Shown here in pieces: positions 8,756-17,753 of a stretch of 63,045 nucleotides of DNA. Within the stretch, counting starts at the first letter, position 1, and every line of letters begins with the position of its first letter. The stretch covers positions 1 through 63,045 of the forward strand of contig JABJFC010000082.1 of the NCBI GenBank assembly GCA_018662925.1, given 5' to 3'. The notes beneath the pieces were generated by a model. That model saw only the letters and a program-made list of their open reading frames with translations, searched no databases and was not told the origin of the DNA. The translations under genes were made by a program, and so were the position numbers. This stretch comes from Alphaproteobacteria bacterium. Lineage in GTDB: Bacteria; Pseudomonadota; Alphaproteobacteria; 16-39-46; JABJFC01.

Positions 8756-9799
8756 ATGGATGATAGACTTGACTTTATTGTATACGTAGAGAATTTTCAG
8801 CCTTTCAGGAAAGCCGACGAGGAAGCAATTCAAGAGTGCTTGGATCGCTCTAGGAACGTTGTTGTTGTTTGTACTGGGGCCGATAAGCCTAGATCTCTCC
8901 GGAATCCTTGGACCATAGATGAACGCCGGGATTTGATTCGCTCAGTTTTCCCCGATTCAGAAAAAACAATCTCTGTTATTCCTATGTTAGACTCTCCCTA
9001 TAATCAGGAAGCTTGGATCTGGTCGTTACAGAAGAAAGTGCGTGATGTGGTTAGGGCGTCTACTTCGAGTGAACGTGAGCCAAAAGTAGGTATAGCCATT
9101 GCTGATGAAGAGACCAAGATCAATTATGCTACCGCTTTTCCGCAATGGGAACAAGTTCCTCTTGATCATAACTCAGAGCTAAAAGCATCGACTCTGCGAG
9201 AGATGACCTTTGATTCTGATAAAGGAATTGAAGCAATTCTTCCCCATCTTTCATCTAAGTCTCTTAAATTTTACGAATCGTTTCAAAAGTCTGAGCAATT
9301 TGAGAAGCTAAGAGAAGAAAGAAAGTTTTTAGATTTGTACAAGAGTGGATGGAAGAATGCTCCCTATGCACCAATATTTATCACGACTGATGCCGTCGTT
9401 ATTCAATCTGGCCACATATTAATTGTAAAAAGGAAGGCCAATCCCGGGAAGGACTTATTAGCGTTGCCGGGAGGGTTCCTTTATCAGGATGAAACGATTC
9501 TAGAAGGATGTCTGAGAGAATTAAGAACAGAAACGAGACTTAAAGTGCCAGAACCTGTTCTAAGGGGCTCCATTAAAGCTAAAAAGGTTTACGATGATCC
9601 TAACAGGTCTCTTCGGGGGCGAACAATTACGCACGTTTTTTATTTCGAATTAACCCAAGATGCAAACTTACCGAAAGTGAAAGGGGGCGATGACGCAAAA
9701 AAAGCTTTTTGGCTACCGTTAAGTCAATTGGATTCCTCTCAATTGTTTGAGGATCACTTCAGTATTATCCAAGACATTTTGGGAATGCAAATGACTTAA
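8756..9799 (+). CDS. NadM-Nudix family protein, adenylyltransferase motif lost
   Basis: Aligned by eye, the protein matches the bifunctional NMN adenylyltransferase/Nudix hydrolase family (cyanobacterial slr0787 type) over its full length of 347 residues. The start at 8756 has AAGGAG seven bases upstream. The N-terminal half keeps NPWTIDERRDLI and the ST.R motif (ASTLRE), but the nucleotide-binding GRFQPFHxGH signature reads ENFQPFRKADEEA, so both histidines of the HxGH motif are absent. The C-terminal half keeps APIFITTDAVVIQSGH and a Nudix box, GGFLYQDETILEGCLRELRTE, differing from the consensus GX5EX7REUXEEXGU only at one glutamate (RTETR). I infer a functional Nudix hydrolase, perhaps on ADP-ribose or a related nucleotide, with a dead or altered NMNAT domain. 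It is followed by the short LuxR-type gene. Confidence 0.85.
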   Translation: MDDRLDFIVYVENFQPFRKADEEAIQECLDRSRNVVVVCTGADKPRSLRNPWTIDERRDLIRSVFPDSEKTISVIPMLDSPYNQEAWIWSLQKKVRDVVRASTSSEREPKVGIAIADEETKINYATAFPQWEQVPLDHNSELKASTLREMTFDSDKGIEAILPHLSSKSLKFYESFQKSEQFEKLREERKFLDLYKSGWKNAPYAPIFITTDAVVIQSGHILIVKRKANPGKDLLALPGGFLYQDETILEGCLRELRTETRLKVPEPVLRGSIKAKKVYDDPNRSLRGRTITHVFYFELTQDANLPKVKGGDDAKKAFWLPLSQLDSSQLFEDHFSIIQDILGMQMT

Positions 9800-9863
9800 A
9801 AGTTAAACTGAAAAAGAAAGGGATAGACCTTTTCTTTCCATAAGATAATGGAGGATTTTCATT

Positions 9864-10211
9864 ATGGTAAAGATGATAGAGTACCTGAAAGCTCATGCAG
9901 ATGAGATTTCGCAATCGCTAAAATACAAACACTGTCCACGAGAAATTCAGTGCTTATATTTCTTATCTAGAGGTTTTTCTATGAAAGAAACGGGGAGATT
10001 GCTCGGCATTTCTCATAGAACGGTTGAAACCTACATAGTTCGGATAAAAGAAAAGCTCAGTCTGAATTATAAATCAGAGCTCATTTTATACTATTTCAAG
10101 CACATAGAGCCATGCATTCTAAGGATTATTCTGACTCTTCGAACAGACGAAGTTCTGAGTCTGCTGACTTTTAATGATTCTGGTAGAGATATTCAGTTGA
10201 AAGCTGCTTAA
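9864..10211 (+). CDS. LuxR-type HTH protein without sensor domain
   Basis: A protein of 115 residues. Residues about 22-75 form a LuxR/GerE helix-turn-helix: CPREIQCLYFLSRGFSMKET, then GISHRTVETYIVRIKEKL. No autoinducer or receiver domain precedes it; there is only a short helix. GGAGG lies upstream of the ATG. LuxR-type HTH proteins bind DNA as dimers, so a stand-alone HTH could act constitutively, heterodimerise with the full-length regulator at 29463, or be controlled by abundance. It sits downstream of the Nudix gene and before a strong hairpin, suggesting a two-gene unit. Confidence 0.8.
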   Translation: MVKMIEYLKAHADEISQSLKYKHCPREIQCLYFLSRGFSMKETGRLLGISHRTVETYIVRIKEKLSLNYKSELILYYFKHIEPCILRIILTLRTDEVLSLLTFNDSGRDIQLKAA

Positions 10212-10217
10212 ATAGAC

Positions 10218-10252
10218 ATCAACAGCGGTGTTAGCCAAACGCCGCTGTTGAT
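10218..10252 (+). terminator. Strong 15-bp hairpin after the LuxR-type gene
   Basis: ATCAACAGCGGTGTT (10218-10232) pairs with AACGCCGCTGTTGAT (10238-10252) around a five-base loop, with one G-T pair. The downstream tail ATTTAGAC has few Ts, so it is either an imperfect intrinsic terminator or an mRNA-stabilising hairpin. Confidence 0.5.
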
Positions 10253-10359
10253 ATTTAGACATTATCAGGATTTAAGGCTATCAAGTTGGTTGCAATCTGT
10301 TTTAACATGCTCATAATAGCAGGCACGATACATCAGATTATTATTTTTTAAGGAATACC

Positions 10360-10836
10360 ATGCTGAGAGCACAATTTGAATCCGAACTGAAAGCGTCCCT
10401 AAAGAAAAAAGAGAGTATAAAAGTTGCTACCATAAGACTTGTTATGGCGGCCTTAAAGGATCGGGATATTGCTGCCCGAGAGAAAGGTTTAGATGAAGGT
10501 ATTAGCGAAGATGAAATTCTCATGCTTCTTCAAGGAATGATTAAGCAACGGAATGAGAGTATTTCTCTTTATGATCAAGGTGGCCGGCCGGACCTAGCTA
10601 ATTTGGAAGCTAAGGAAATTGATATTATAAGGACTTTTTTGCCTGAACCGTTGAGTGAGGTAGAAACCACTGAAGCCATTGAGGCGCTTCTCCAAGAGTT
10701 GACCAGTGAAGCTGAGGCATCTTTATCTGTCAGAGATATGGGCCGTGTGATGACCGAGTTGAGGGCGCGTCATGTGGGTAGGATGGATTTTTCAAAAGCC
10801 TCCGGGATTGTACGGCAGAAACTGATTGCTTCGTAA
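10360..10836 (+). CDS. yqeY: GatB/YqeY domain protein
   Basis: A protein of 158 residues with the typical YqeY outline: an N-terminal helical domain (LKKKESIKVATIRLVMAALKD, MIKQRNESISLYDQGGRPDL) and the C-terminal GatB-like domain (FLPEPLSEVE ... VRDMGRVMTELR ... DFSKASGIVRQKL). The C-terminal domain resembles the tRNA-binding tail of the Glu-tRNA(Gln) amidotransferase B subunit, but the cellular role of stand-alone YqeY is not established. It directly precedes dnaG, a common alphaproteobacterial arrangement, and is probably co-transcribed with dnaG and rpoD. Confidence 0.92.
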   Translation: MLRAQFESELKASLKKKESIKVATIRLVMAALKDRDIAAREKGLDEGISEDEILMLLQGMIKQRNESISLYDQGGRPDLANLEAKEIDIIRTFLPEPLSEVETTEAIEALLQELTSEAEASLSVRDMGRVMTELRARHVGRMDFSKASGIVRQKLIAS

Positions 10837-10868
10837 CAACTAATCCTTCTGTCTAAGGTGATTAAAGA

Positions 10869-12713
10869 ATGGCGTTTTCTAATTATCACATTGAGCTGAT
10901 CCGTAATCGTATACGCCTTTCAGAAGTGATCGGCCAGCGGGTAAAATTGCGTGCTCAAGGTCGGGAGTTCTCTGGCCTTTGCCCTTTTCATAAGGAAAAG
11001 TCTCCTTCTTTTACGGTGTCTGATGATAAAGGGTTTTACCATTGTTTTGGATGTGGGGCACACGGCAGTATCTTTGATTACTTAATGGAAACGGAGAAAT
11101 TAAGTTTCCCTGAAGCATTAGAACGTGGTGCTGAAATGGCTGGGGTCAATTTGCCCAAAGAAGAAAAGGCAGATAAGGGTCAAGTCGAAAAATGGAAGAA
11201 GCAGGGCGATCTTTTGGAAGAGGCAGCCCAGTGGTTTCAAGAGAACTTGAGTCAGTCTTCTGGCCAGAAAACCAAAGAATATCTGGATCGGCGTGGTATA
11301 GGCCCACATCTCATTGATACATTTCGGTTGGGCTATGCACCGGCAACAGGGAATGGCCTTAAGAAATTCTTCATGGAAAAAGGAGTCTCTGAAAAAGATT
11401 TGGTGGAGGCAGGGCTTTTGATTCATTCTGAAAGTCGTGGAGATACTTATGATCGTTTCCGGGGGCGACTCATGTTTCCTATTACTGATCCTCGGGGGAG
11501 GGTGATTGCTTTTGGAGGAAGAATTTTAGGGGAGGGCCAGCCCAAATATTTAAATTCCCCTGAGACCGATCTTTTTCACAAAGGAAAGATACTATACGGT
11601 TTCCATCACTGTCTTCAAAAACGAGCAGAGAGCCCTTACAAAGATGCACCATTAGTAGTAACAGAAGGTTACATGGACGTGATTGCACTTTATGGGATTG
11701 GCCTGAGGGCTGTGGCGCCACTAGGAACAGCTTTGACCGAATCCCAGATGATGGAAGCATGGCGGCTTAGCCCCGAACCTGTGATTTGTTTTGATGGGGA
11801 TGCAGCCGGAAAAAGAGCAGCTTTCCGAGCTGCTGAACGCGTGTTGCCCTTGTTAAAGCCAGGGCATACTTTGTCTTTTGCTGAACTTCCTTCCGGCGAA
11901 GATGCAGATAGCCTAATTCAGAATGGATCTGAAAATATTCTCAGATCGTTGTTGCAAAAATCCGCACCGCTTTTTGATATGATTTGGGCGATTGCCCCAG
12001 GGAATAAAAGAGTGGATACGCCCGAACATCGTGCTCTTTTTAAACAGAGTCTCTACGATAAGGTGAAAGAGATTCAAGACTTTTCGGTCCGATCTGCCTA
12101 TAAGGAAGAGGTGACTCAGCGCATGAATATGTTCTTTGGAAGGTATGGCCAGCGGAAAGAGACTCAAAAGAGACAAGCCTTAAAAAGTTATATGCACCGA
12201 GGATCAACTCAGGGGAGACAGGGACATATTTGGCGTACTGGGGCAACGGCGGGTGTAAAAACTTCCTTGGATACATCGTCCCTTCATAGAAGGATTTTAC
12301 TGGCAACTATTGTCAATCACCCTGAACTTTTGCATGATGTATCAGAGCAGTTCGTACAATTGGATCTACCATCACAAGAGCTGGAGGATATGCGAGAAGA
12401 GATACTCTCTCTCTTTTCTTCACGGAAAAACCTTGACAAAGGGGAGTTAAAGACACATCTGAATACAAAAGGGTTTTCAAATGTGCTAGATTTACTTTTT
12501 GATAAAAGGGTTCTAGTGCATACAGCTTTCATAGGTGAAGAGACCCCAGTGGACGAGGTAAAAGCTGGTTGGGATCATGTTTGGAGCCTTCACAAGGGGC
12601 GTCGGTGGATTGAACAAGAGTTAAAACAGGCAAGTGATGACCTTAAAAAAAGTAAGTCCTCTGATGCGTGGGAACGATACCAAGCCTTGAAAAAGGAAAC
12701 AGGAGTTGTTTAG
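10869..12713 (+). CDS. dnaG: DNA primase DnaG
   Basis: DnaG (614 residues) makes RNA primers at the replication fork. The N-terminal zinc ribbon is present with C38, H41, C59 and C62 (CPFH ... CFGCG). The central catalytic core has the Toprim motifs VVTEGYMDVIAL near residue 264 and VICFDGDAAGKRAA near 306-319. The C-terminal part that binds the DnaB helicase is divergent, as usual. The start is 32 bases after yqeY, and rpoD follows, giving the classic macromolecular-synthesis order without rpsU. Confidence 0.97.
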   Translation: MAFSNYHIELIRNRIRLSEVIGQRVKLRAQGREFSGLCPFHKEKSPSFTVSDDKGFYHCFGCGAHGSIFDYLMETEKLSFPEALERGAEMAGVNLPKEEKADKGQVEKWKKQGDLLEEAAQWFQENLSQSSGQKTKEYLDRRGIGPHLIDTFRLGYAPATGNGLKKFFMEKGVSEKDLVEAGLLIHSESRGDTYDRFRGRLMFPITDPRGRVIAFGGRILGEGQPKYLNSPETDLFHKGKILYGFHHCLQKRAESPYKDAPLVVTEGYMDVIALYGIGLRAVAPLGTALTESQMMEAWRLSPEPVICFDGDAAGKRAAFRAAERVLPLLKPGHTLSFAELPSGEDADSLIQNGSENILRSLLQKSAPLFDMIWAIAPGNKRVDTPEHRALFKQSLYDKVKEIQDFSVRSAYKEEVTQRMNMFFGRYGQRKETQKRQALKSYMHRGSTQGRQGHIWRTGATAGVKTSLDTSSLHRRILLATIVNHPELLHDVSEQFVQLDLPSQELEDMREEILSLFSSRKNLDKGELKTHLNTKGFSNVLDLLFDKRVLVHTAFIGEETPVDEVKAGWDHVWSLHKGRRWIEQELKQASDDLKKSKSSDAWERYQALKKETGVV

Positions 12714-12717
12714 AGTT

Positions 12718-12738
12718 ATTGCCCATGCGAAGGGCAAT
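12718..12738 (+). other. dnaG-rpoD intergenic hairpin
   Basis: ATTGCCC (12718-12724) and GGGCAAT (12732-12738) form a 7-bp stem with a 7-base loop in the 57-base gap. An imperfect T-run follows some bases later (GCGTTTTTG). It could attenuate read-through or be a processing site that uncouples primase from sigma-factor levels, as is known at this junction in enterobacteria. Confidence 0.35.
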
Positions 12739-12770
12739 TGAAATTGCGTTTTTGACAAAGGAAACAGTGT

Positions 12771-14744
12771 ATGTCGGAAAATAAAGATTCTGGGAAATCA
12801 AAAGAAAATCAACCTGAAGCTTTTAAGAAGAAGCTTTCAGCAACGTTTAAACAACTTTTGGAGTTGGGAAAAACTCGTGGCCATATCACTTATGATGAGT
12901 TAAATGCTGCCCTTCCACAGGACAAAATGTCATCGGAACAAATCGAAGATATTATGACGCTTTTATCTGAGATGGGGATTACGATCACAGAAGCAGAAGA
13001 GGAAGCCGAGGAAGCTGAGGCTGAGGAGGACGAGTCAGGGAATGTTTCCGAAGCAGCCGTAGGACGAACTGATGATCCTGTTAGAATGTATCTTCGTGAG
13101 ATGGGAAATGTTGAGCTTCTTTCTCGGGAAGGGGAAATTGAAATTGCCAAAAGGATCGAAGCTGGTCGTGATATGATGATCGACGGGATTTGTGAAAGTC
13201 CTCTGACAGCCCAGTCCATTGTGGAATGGCTCCAGGGTCTTGAGGAAGGGTCTCTTCTTTTGCGGGATATCATAGCAATTGATACCAATACGATGGAGGA
13301 AGAAGAGGAGGAAGAGGAAGAAGAGGAGCTGGAAGAAGAATCGGAGGACGAGGAGTCCGATAAAAAAGACGGTGAGGAAGAAGATTCCGATAAAAAAGCT
13401 GATGAGGAAGGAACAGAGGCTAAGGAAGCTTCTGAGGGGCAAGAGGCTTCGGCTGAAGAAGCTTCTGAAGAGACTAGCACTTCATTATCTGAGCTTGAGG
13501 AAGCAATGCTCCCTCAAGTTTTAGAAGATTTCAAGAAAATTGCAACGAAGCAAAAAGAGCTGCATAAAATTCAGACGAACATCATAGCTCTTGCCAAAAA
13601 ATCTAAAAAAATAAGCGACAAGGACGAGAAAAAATACAAAGAAGCTAAAAAGAAAATTTCTCAGATTATTAAAGAGATAAAGTTTAATAACGCAAGTATC
13701 GATTGTCTGGTTGAAGAGCTTTATATTTTGAACAAAAGTCTTATGAATCAGGAAGGAAAGCTTTTAAGACTGGCTTTAGAAGCTGGTGTTAATCGTGAAG
13801 ATTTTCTAAAGGAATATTTTGGATCAGAACTCAGTACAGATTGGATCCAGAAAGTAGGTAAGAGCACAAAGAAGGGCTGGAAGGAATTCACAGACAAAAG
13901 CGCTTCTGAAATTAAAGTAATTAGGGAAAAAATTAAAGACGTAAGCGAGCATTCCAGTCTTGATGTTGGTGAGTTCAGACGCTTGGTGTCCCTTGTACAG
14001 AAAGGTGACCGGCAATCTGTGCGAGCAAAGAAGGAAATGATTGAAGCTAATTTGCGTTTGGTTATATCCATTGCCAAAAAATATACCAATCGTGGACTCC
14101 AGTTCCTGGATTTGATCCAAGAGGGAAATATTGGGTTAATGAAGGCCGTTGATAAATTCGAATATCAGCGCGGATATAAGTTCTCGACTTATGCCACGTG
14201 GTGGATACGTCAGGCAATTACTCGATCTATTGCTGATCAAGCACGGACCATTCGTATTCCCGTACATATGATCGAAACCATCAATAAGATTGTCCGAACG
14301 TCTCGTCAGATGATGCATGAAGTTGGTCGTGAGCCTACGCCAGAAGAGCTTTCAGAGCGCCTTATGATGCCCCTCGATAAGGTGCGTAAGGTCTTAAAGA
14401 TTTCAAAAGAACCTATCAGTCTTGAAACCCCAGTAGGGGATGAAGATGACAGCCACTTAGGCGATTTCATCGAAGACAAAAATGCTGTTATTCCCCTCGA
14501 TGCAGCCATTCATTCCAATCTGCGCGAGACAACCACTCGGGTTTTGGCAAGTCTAACGCCCCGAGAAGAGCGGGTCCTTAGAATGCGTTTTGGCATTGGC
14601 ATGAATACGGATCATACGTTGGAGGAAGTGGGGCAACAGTTCTCAGTGACACGTGAGCGTATTCGTCAGATCGAAGCAAAGGCCTTACGGAAACTTAAGC
14701 ATCCAAGTCGCTCCCGTAAGCTTCGTAGCTTTATAGATACCTGA
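12771..14744 (+). CDS. rpoD: RNA polymerase primary sigma factor RpoD
   Basis: The housekeeping sigma factor, 657 residues. Region 1.1 lies in about the first 80 residues; region 1.2 starts at [17 protein letters not shown] very acidic, low-complexity part of the non-conserved region follows (about residues 170-240; an unbroken run of ten Glu, then two related SDKK...EE units). Region 2 is textbook ([20 protein letters not shown], then [20 protein letters not shown]), as are region 3 and region 4 ([14 protein letters not shown] and the -35 recognition helix [17 protein letters not shown]). It ends the yqeY-dnaG-rpoD group; bolA follows 18 bases later. Confidence 0.98.
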   Translation: MSENKDSGKSKENQPEAFKKKLSATFKQLLELGKTRGHITYDELNAALPQDKMSSEQIEDIMTLLSEMGITITEAEEEAEEAEAEEDESGNVSEAAVGRTDDPVRMYLREMGNVELLSREGEIEIAKRIEAGRDMMIDGICESPLTAQSIVEWLQGLEEGSLLLRDIIAIDTNTMEEEEEEEEEEELEEESEDEESDKKDGEEEDSDKKADEEGTEAKEASEGQEASAEEASEETSTSLSELEEAMLPQVLEDFKKIATKQKELHKIQTNIIALAKKSKKISDKDEKKYKEAKKKISQIIKEIKFNNASIDCLVEELYILNKSLMNQEGKLLRLALEAGVNREDFLKEYFGSELSTDWIQKVGKSTKKGWKEFTDKSASEIKVIREKIKDVSEHSSLDVGEFRRLVSLVQKGDRQSVRAKKEMIEANLRLVISIAKKYTNRGLQFLDLIQEGNIGLMKAVDKFEYQRGYKFSTYATWWIRQAITRSIADQARTIRIPVHMIETINKIVRTSRQMMHEVGREPTPEELSERLMMPLDKVRKVLKISKEPISLETPVGDEDDSHLGDFIEDKNAVIPLDAAIHSNLRETTTRVLASLTPREERVLRMRFGIGMNTDHTLEEVGQQFSVTRERIRQIEAKALRKLKHPSRSRKLRSFIDT

Positions 14745-14762
14745 TAGCTTGGGGAGAGAGTT

Positions 14763-15026
14763 TTGGGAATCATTAAAGAGCGTCTTGAACAAAAGCTTCG
14801 AGACGCTTTTTCTCCATCTATATGTATTATAAAGGATCAGTCTCATCTTCATGCAGGACACGCAGGGGCAGACCCTGCTGGTGAGACCCACTTTCGTCTG
14901 GAGATCGTCTCAGACGCCTTCGCAGGGAAAAGCCGCCTTGAAGCCCACCGTATGATTTATGCGGTCATCCAGGAAGAAATGGAAGAGCGTGTCCACGCCT
15001 TGGTTATTCGGGCTCGTGAAGGCTAA
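14763..15026 (+). CDS. bolA: BolA family protein
   Basis: An 87-residue BolA-like protein. These proteins form [2Fe-2S] complexes with monothiol glutaredoxins and act in iron-sulfur trafficking or as regulators. The class II KH-like fold is recognisable (IKERLEQKLRDAF, HLHAGHAGADPAGETHFRLE, and FAGKSRLEAHRMIYAVIQEEM). The conserved His residues of H-x-x-H type (HLHAGH) and the C-terminal HALVIRARE are present. The start is a TTG at 14763 with GGAGAG just upstream. It is tightly linked to rpoD and could be translated from its message. Confidence 0.9.
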   Translation: MGIIKERLEQKLRDAFSPSICIIKDQSHLHAGHAGADPAGETHFRLEIVSDAFAGKSRLEAHRMIYAVIQEEMEERVHALVIRAREG

Positions 15027-15231
15027 CTATTTACTGTAAAATTCGTCCTAGAACGAGCATTCTGGAAGTAATCAACGAGTGTCTGCATAAGTAACTTAAA
15101 GAATGGTCTCTATCTTATGCTGCTTTGCAACATACAAAAAACTTGTATTTAACTTATTTCTCATGTATATGTTATTTCTTAAGATTTTAATTATCTCGCA
15201 AATTATAGTTGTTTTAAGAGAATTGTTTAAA

Positions 15232-16827
15232 ATGAAAAGTATAGTATCAGTATTATTTCTATTTGTTGTGTCGTTGTCTACCCTTGCTAAGGCGAATAGT
15301 TCCTTTTTTGAAACTGAAATAGATAGGTCAGACAGACAGGCGGTGCTTGCCAGAGCTTCTATGATTGTTCAGGCCCGTCTTGATTACAATGAAAAACTAG
15401 CCGGTATGTGTGTGATAGCTGCAAAAAAACCTACAGAGAGAGAGGAAATAGAAAATACAGAGCAAGCAAAAAAAGAATTATCAGAAGTTTTCGGTTCTGA
15501 GGCGTTTCAGGATTATATCTATAAAAAATCTATTATTGATGAAGACATAGATCGTTTTAAGGCATTCGCAAATCTATTTAAGACTGCACAAATAGTGTTA
15601 GGGATTGGAAAGAAAGAGCTATTAGAAGATACCATTTTTCTGATTAATGAAAGGTTAATGGTTTTCTTGGCTGAAGAGCGGAACCTGTTTAAACAAAGGG
15701 AGAAAATTTCTAGAAAAGCTGGTAGAAATAATAGACAACAGTATGTTGCCCCCGCAAATGAGTTGAATGAATTTATTTTTATTTCCGAAGTTAATGATCT
15801 AGTATCAGGAATTCTTTCAGGAGGAGCTAGAGTCTTCAATGACTACGCTAAGGTAGAGGTGAAACACTCTGCGGAGGGTTACACAAATAACCTGAATCTT
15901 GATCGTTTTGCTTCACATGATATGTATGACGATATTGAAAAGAGAGAGAAGCGACTCCAACACGAATATTTGGGCCAAACTAGAACAAGTGTGGACCGCT
16001 TTGATTATACTATTGTCGAACAATTGAGCGAACTTTGTGAACTTAGCTCAGAGGCGAGGCTTGCCTACAACGATAATATAATGAATGTATCCTCTTGCAT
16101 GAAAGATATACCAGGAGGATCCCTTTCAAAGGATTTGGTCCGCATCAGAAAAATTTGTAATGCTGTCGCAAAAGTTTTTGCAAAGTTAAAAGATATAGAG
16201 ACATTCGAGGAATGGGCCTTTGAGAAAAGAGTTGAAATAGAAAAGGCTAAGAAAGAAGCTGCTTGGAAGAAAAAAGAGGAGGAAAGGGCTGAACGAGAAT
16301 CGATAAGAAAGGCTGAGCGAGAGATCAAAAAAGAGAAACGCGCTTTGCTTGCAAAGAAGAGTCTATGGGATAAAATGATGGAAGAACGGGAACTAAAGAA
16401 GCAAACTGTTTCCTCTACCACAACTACGACGACAACAACTACCGTGAACCCTGCTTTTACAGAAGGTAGAGTTGAGATTTCTGCAGCGTCCAAACAAGCG
16501 GGAGCAGAGATTGATGATGCCAATTCACTGACAAGTAGACTTGATAAGTTTAGAAATGAGGCAGCCACTTTTATTAAAGCAAAAACCCTCAAGTATAGGG
16601 AGGGTGTTGCACTTATTGAATCCCTTGGCGGTAGAATTGTAACAAAAGGAAAAACGGCTGGGTCTGCTAGATTTATTGTTTTTGAAGCTTCAGAACATTT
16701 TGGAAATGTAGATGCTCTTGCCTTGTTCCATGAACCCCATCAAAAAGATACAACCTGCAGAAGAAATGTTTGGTGGCGTAGTACCTTTAATGAAGTTCTA
16801 ACCTCAGCAGGTTTTTATAGTCCCTAG
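15232..16827 (+). CDS. Secreted coiled-coil protein with a HicA-like C-terminal domain
   Basis: The start at 15232 is chosen over an in-frame ATG at 15103 because it begins a standard signal peptide (MKSIVSVLFLFVVSLSTLAKA, cleaved before NSS) and the upstream part looks like untranslated AT-rich sequence. The mature protein has about 510 residues: a helical part with no match I know, a Lys/Glu/Arg coiled coil around precursor residues 320-385, a run of nine Thr, then a final domain of about 85 residues. That domain (LKYREGVALIESLGGRI, SARFIVFE, ALFHEPHQKD, FNEVLTSAGF) resembles the HicA/YcfA dsRBD-like mRNA interferase fold in its variant with an FHxPH motif. HicA proteins are cytoplasmic toxins; a secreted carrier with such a tail would suit a translocated effector or toxin. 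No HicB-like immunity gene is next to it. The HicA match is by eye and moderate. Confidence 0.65.
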   Translation: MKSIVSVLFLFVVSLSTLAKANSSFFETEIDRSDRQAVLARASMIVQARLDYNEKLAGMCVIAAKKPTEREEIENTEQAKKELSEVFGSEAFQDYIYKKSIIDEDIDRFKAFANLFKTAQIVLGIGKKELLEDTIFLINERLMVFLAEERNLFKQREKISRKAGRNNRQQYVAPANELNEFIFISEVNDLVSGILSGGARVFNDYAKVEVKHSAEGYTNNLNLDRFASHDMYDDIEKREKRLQHEYLGQTRTSVDRFDYTIVEQLSELCELSSEARLAYNDNIMNVSSCMKDIPGGSLSKDLVRIRKICNAVAKVFAKLKDIETFEEWAFEKRVEIEKAKKEAAWKKKEEERAERESIRKAEREIKKEKRALLAKKSLWDKMMEERELKKQTVSSTTTTTTTTTVNPAFTEGRVEISAASKQAGAEIDDANSLTSRLDKFRNEAATFIKAKTLKYREGVALIESLGGRIVTKGKTAGSARFIVFEASEHFGNVDALALFHEPHQKDTTCRRNVWWRSTFNEVLTSAGFYSP

Positions 16828-16954
16828 ATTAACCAAGAGAATATTTTTAGCGTGTCTTAGGCCCTGAGAATTATGGTGGGTTGCTGAGTCGACCTACCTA
16901 CTCAGCCTGTGTTCTTCTAGTTAGGATTTTTCCACTCGACATCATTTTTACTTA

Positions 16955-17734
16955 TCACTTCCATCCCGTCAGAGTAATCACTTCAAAGGTTATGTGATCG
17001 AAACTTTGTTTAAAAGTTTTCTCAACTTCTGTGAATAGCTTTTTGGACGAGTAGCTTTTGGGCCGTGTGAGGAGGGTGTTTGTCTCCCCTAGAAATCGCA
17101 GATCCTTCATGACTTGCAGGGCACTCTTATAGGGAAGTTGATAGCTATGACTGTCTCCCACTGGATTTTTAAAGCCTGCACGTTGAAGCAATTGCGTGGC
17201 GCCTTTTATCTCCATGATAGGCGAAAAGCGGGGCCGAACCCCATTGCAGATTTTCGTTTCTGCCTCCGTAAAGATTTCCCGCAATTCTTGGAGGGTCTCT
17301 CCCCCAAAGAACGTACCCATGAAAATGCCATCTGGTTTTAGACTGTGGTGGATTTGAATCAGAGCGCCAGGAAGATCATTGATCCAGTGAATATTCATAT
17401 TGCTGATGATGAGATCAAAGCATTGAGGGCCAAAGGGAAGGGACTCCTCCCATCCAATCAGGGAAGGCGTGGAGGATTTTTGAAATGGAAATTGGGCATG
17501 GATGAAGCTATCTGTATGATTCTCTGCGCGCACTCTGTCAGAAAACTTTTCTGGAGGATTCCCTAGAAACAATACCGATGGGAAAGGCCGATTAAAATCT
17601 TGGAGGCGATCCAAGAGTTCTGTGTCTAGTTCACGGGATAGGAGTCTTATATTTTCCGATGGGTGGTGCTTGCCGATGGCACGGAGGCGATGGAATTTGA
17701 GGGCTTTTGGGTCAAAGAGAAGGGGGGATGACAT
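16955..17734 (-). CDS. SAM-dependent methyltransferase, NDUFAF5-like
   Basis: A class I methyltransferase-fold protein of 259 residues. The opening FDPKALKFHRLRA, the middle FDLIISNMNIHWINDLPGAL and the GTFFGGETLQELREIF segment fit the NDUFAF5/BioC-like group found across alphaproteobacteria and mitochondria. NDUFAF5 is an assembly factor of respiratory complex I that hydroxylates an arginine of a complex I subunit; BioC acts in biotin synthesis. The bacterial orthologue is likelier NDUFAF5-like given the conserved start, but the reaction here is inference. The SAM glycine motif is degenerate (VLFLGNPPEK). It lies 19 bases downstream of rpe on the same strand. Confidence 0.8.
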   Translation of the reverse strand: MSSPLLFDPKALKFHRLRAIGKHHPSENIRLLSRELDTELLDRLQDFNRPFPSVLFLGNPPEKFSDRVRAENHTDSFIHAQFPFQKSSTPSLIGWEESLPFGPQCFDLIISNMNIHWINDLPGALIQIHHSLKPDGIFMGTFFGGETLQELREIFTEAETKICNGVRPRFSPIMEIKGATQLLQRAGFKNPVGDSHSYQLPYKSALQVMKDLRFLGETNTLLTRPKSYSSKKLFTEVEKTFKQSFDHITFEVITLTGWK

Positions 17735-17753
17735 GTTGTGAGACTACTACGTT

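Noticed and set aside
12890-13480. Minus-strand open frame of 196 codons rich in Ser
   Set aside because: Mirror of the acidic tract in rpoD: Glu codons read backwards as Ser/Leu. No independent evidence.
16065-16592. Minus-strand open frame of 175 codons
   Set aside because: Antisense of the coiled-coil and poly-Thr part of the secreted HicA-like protein; composition artefact.
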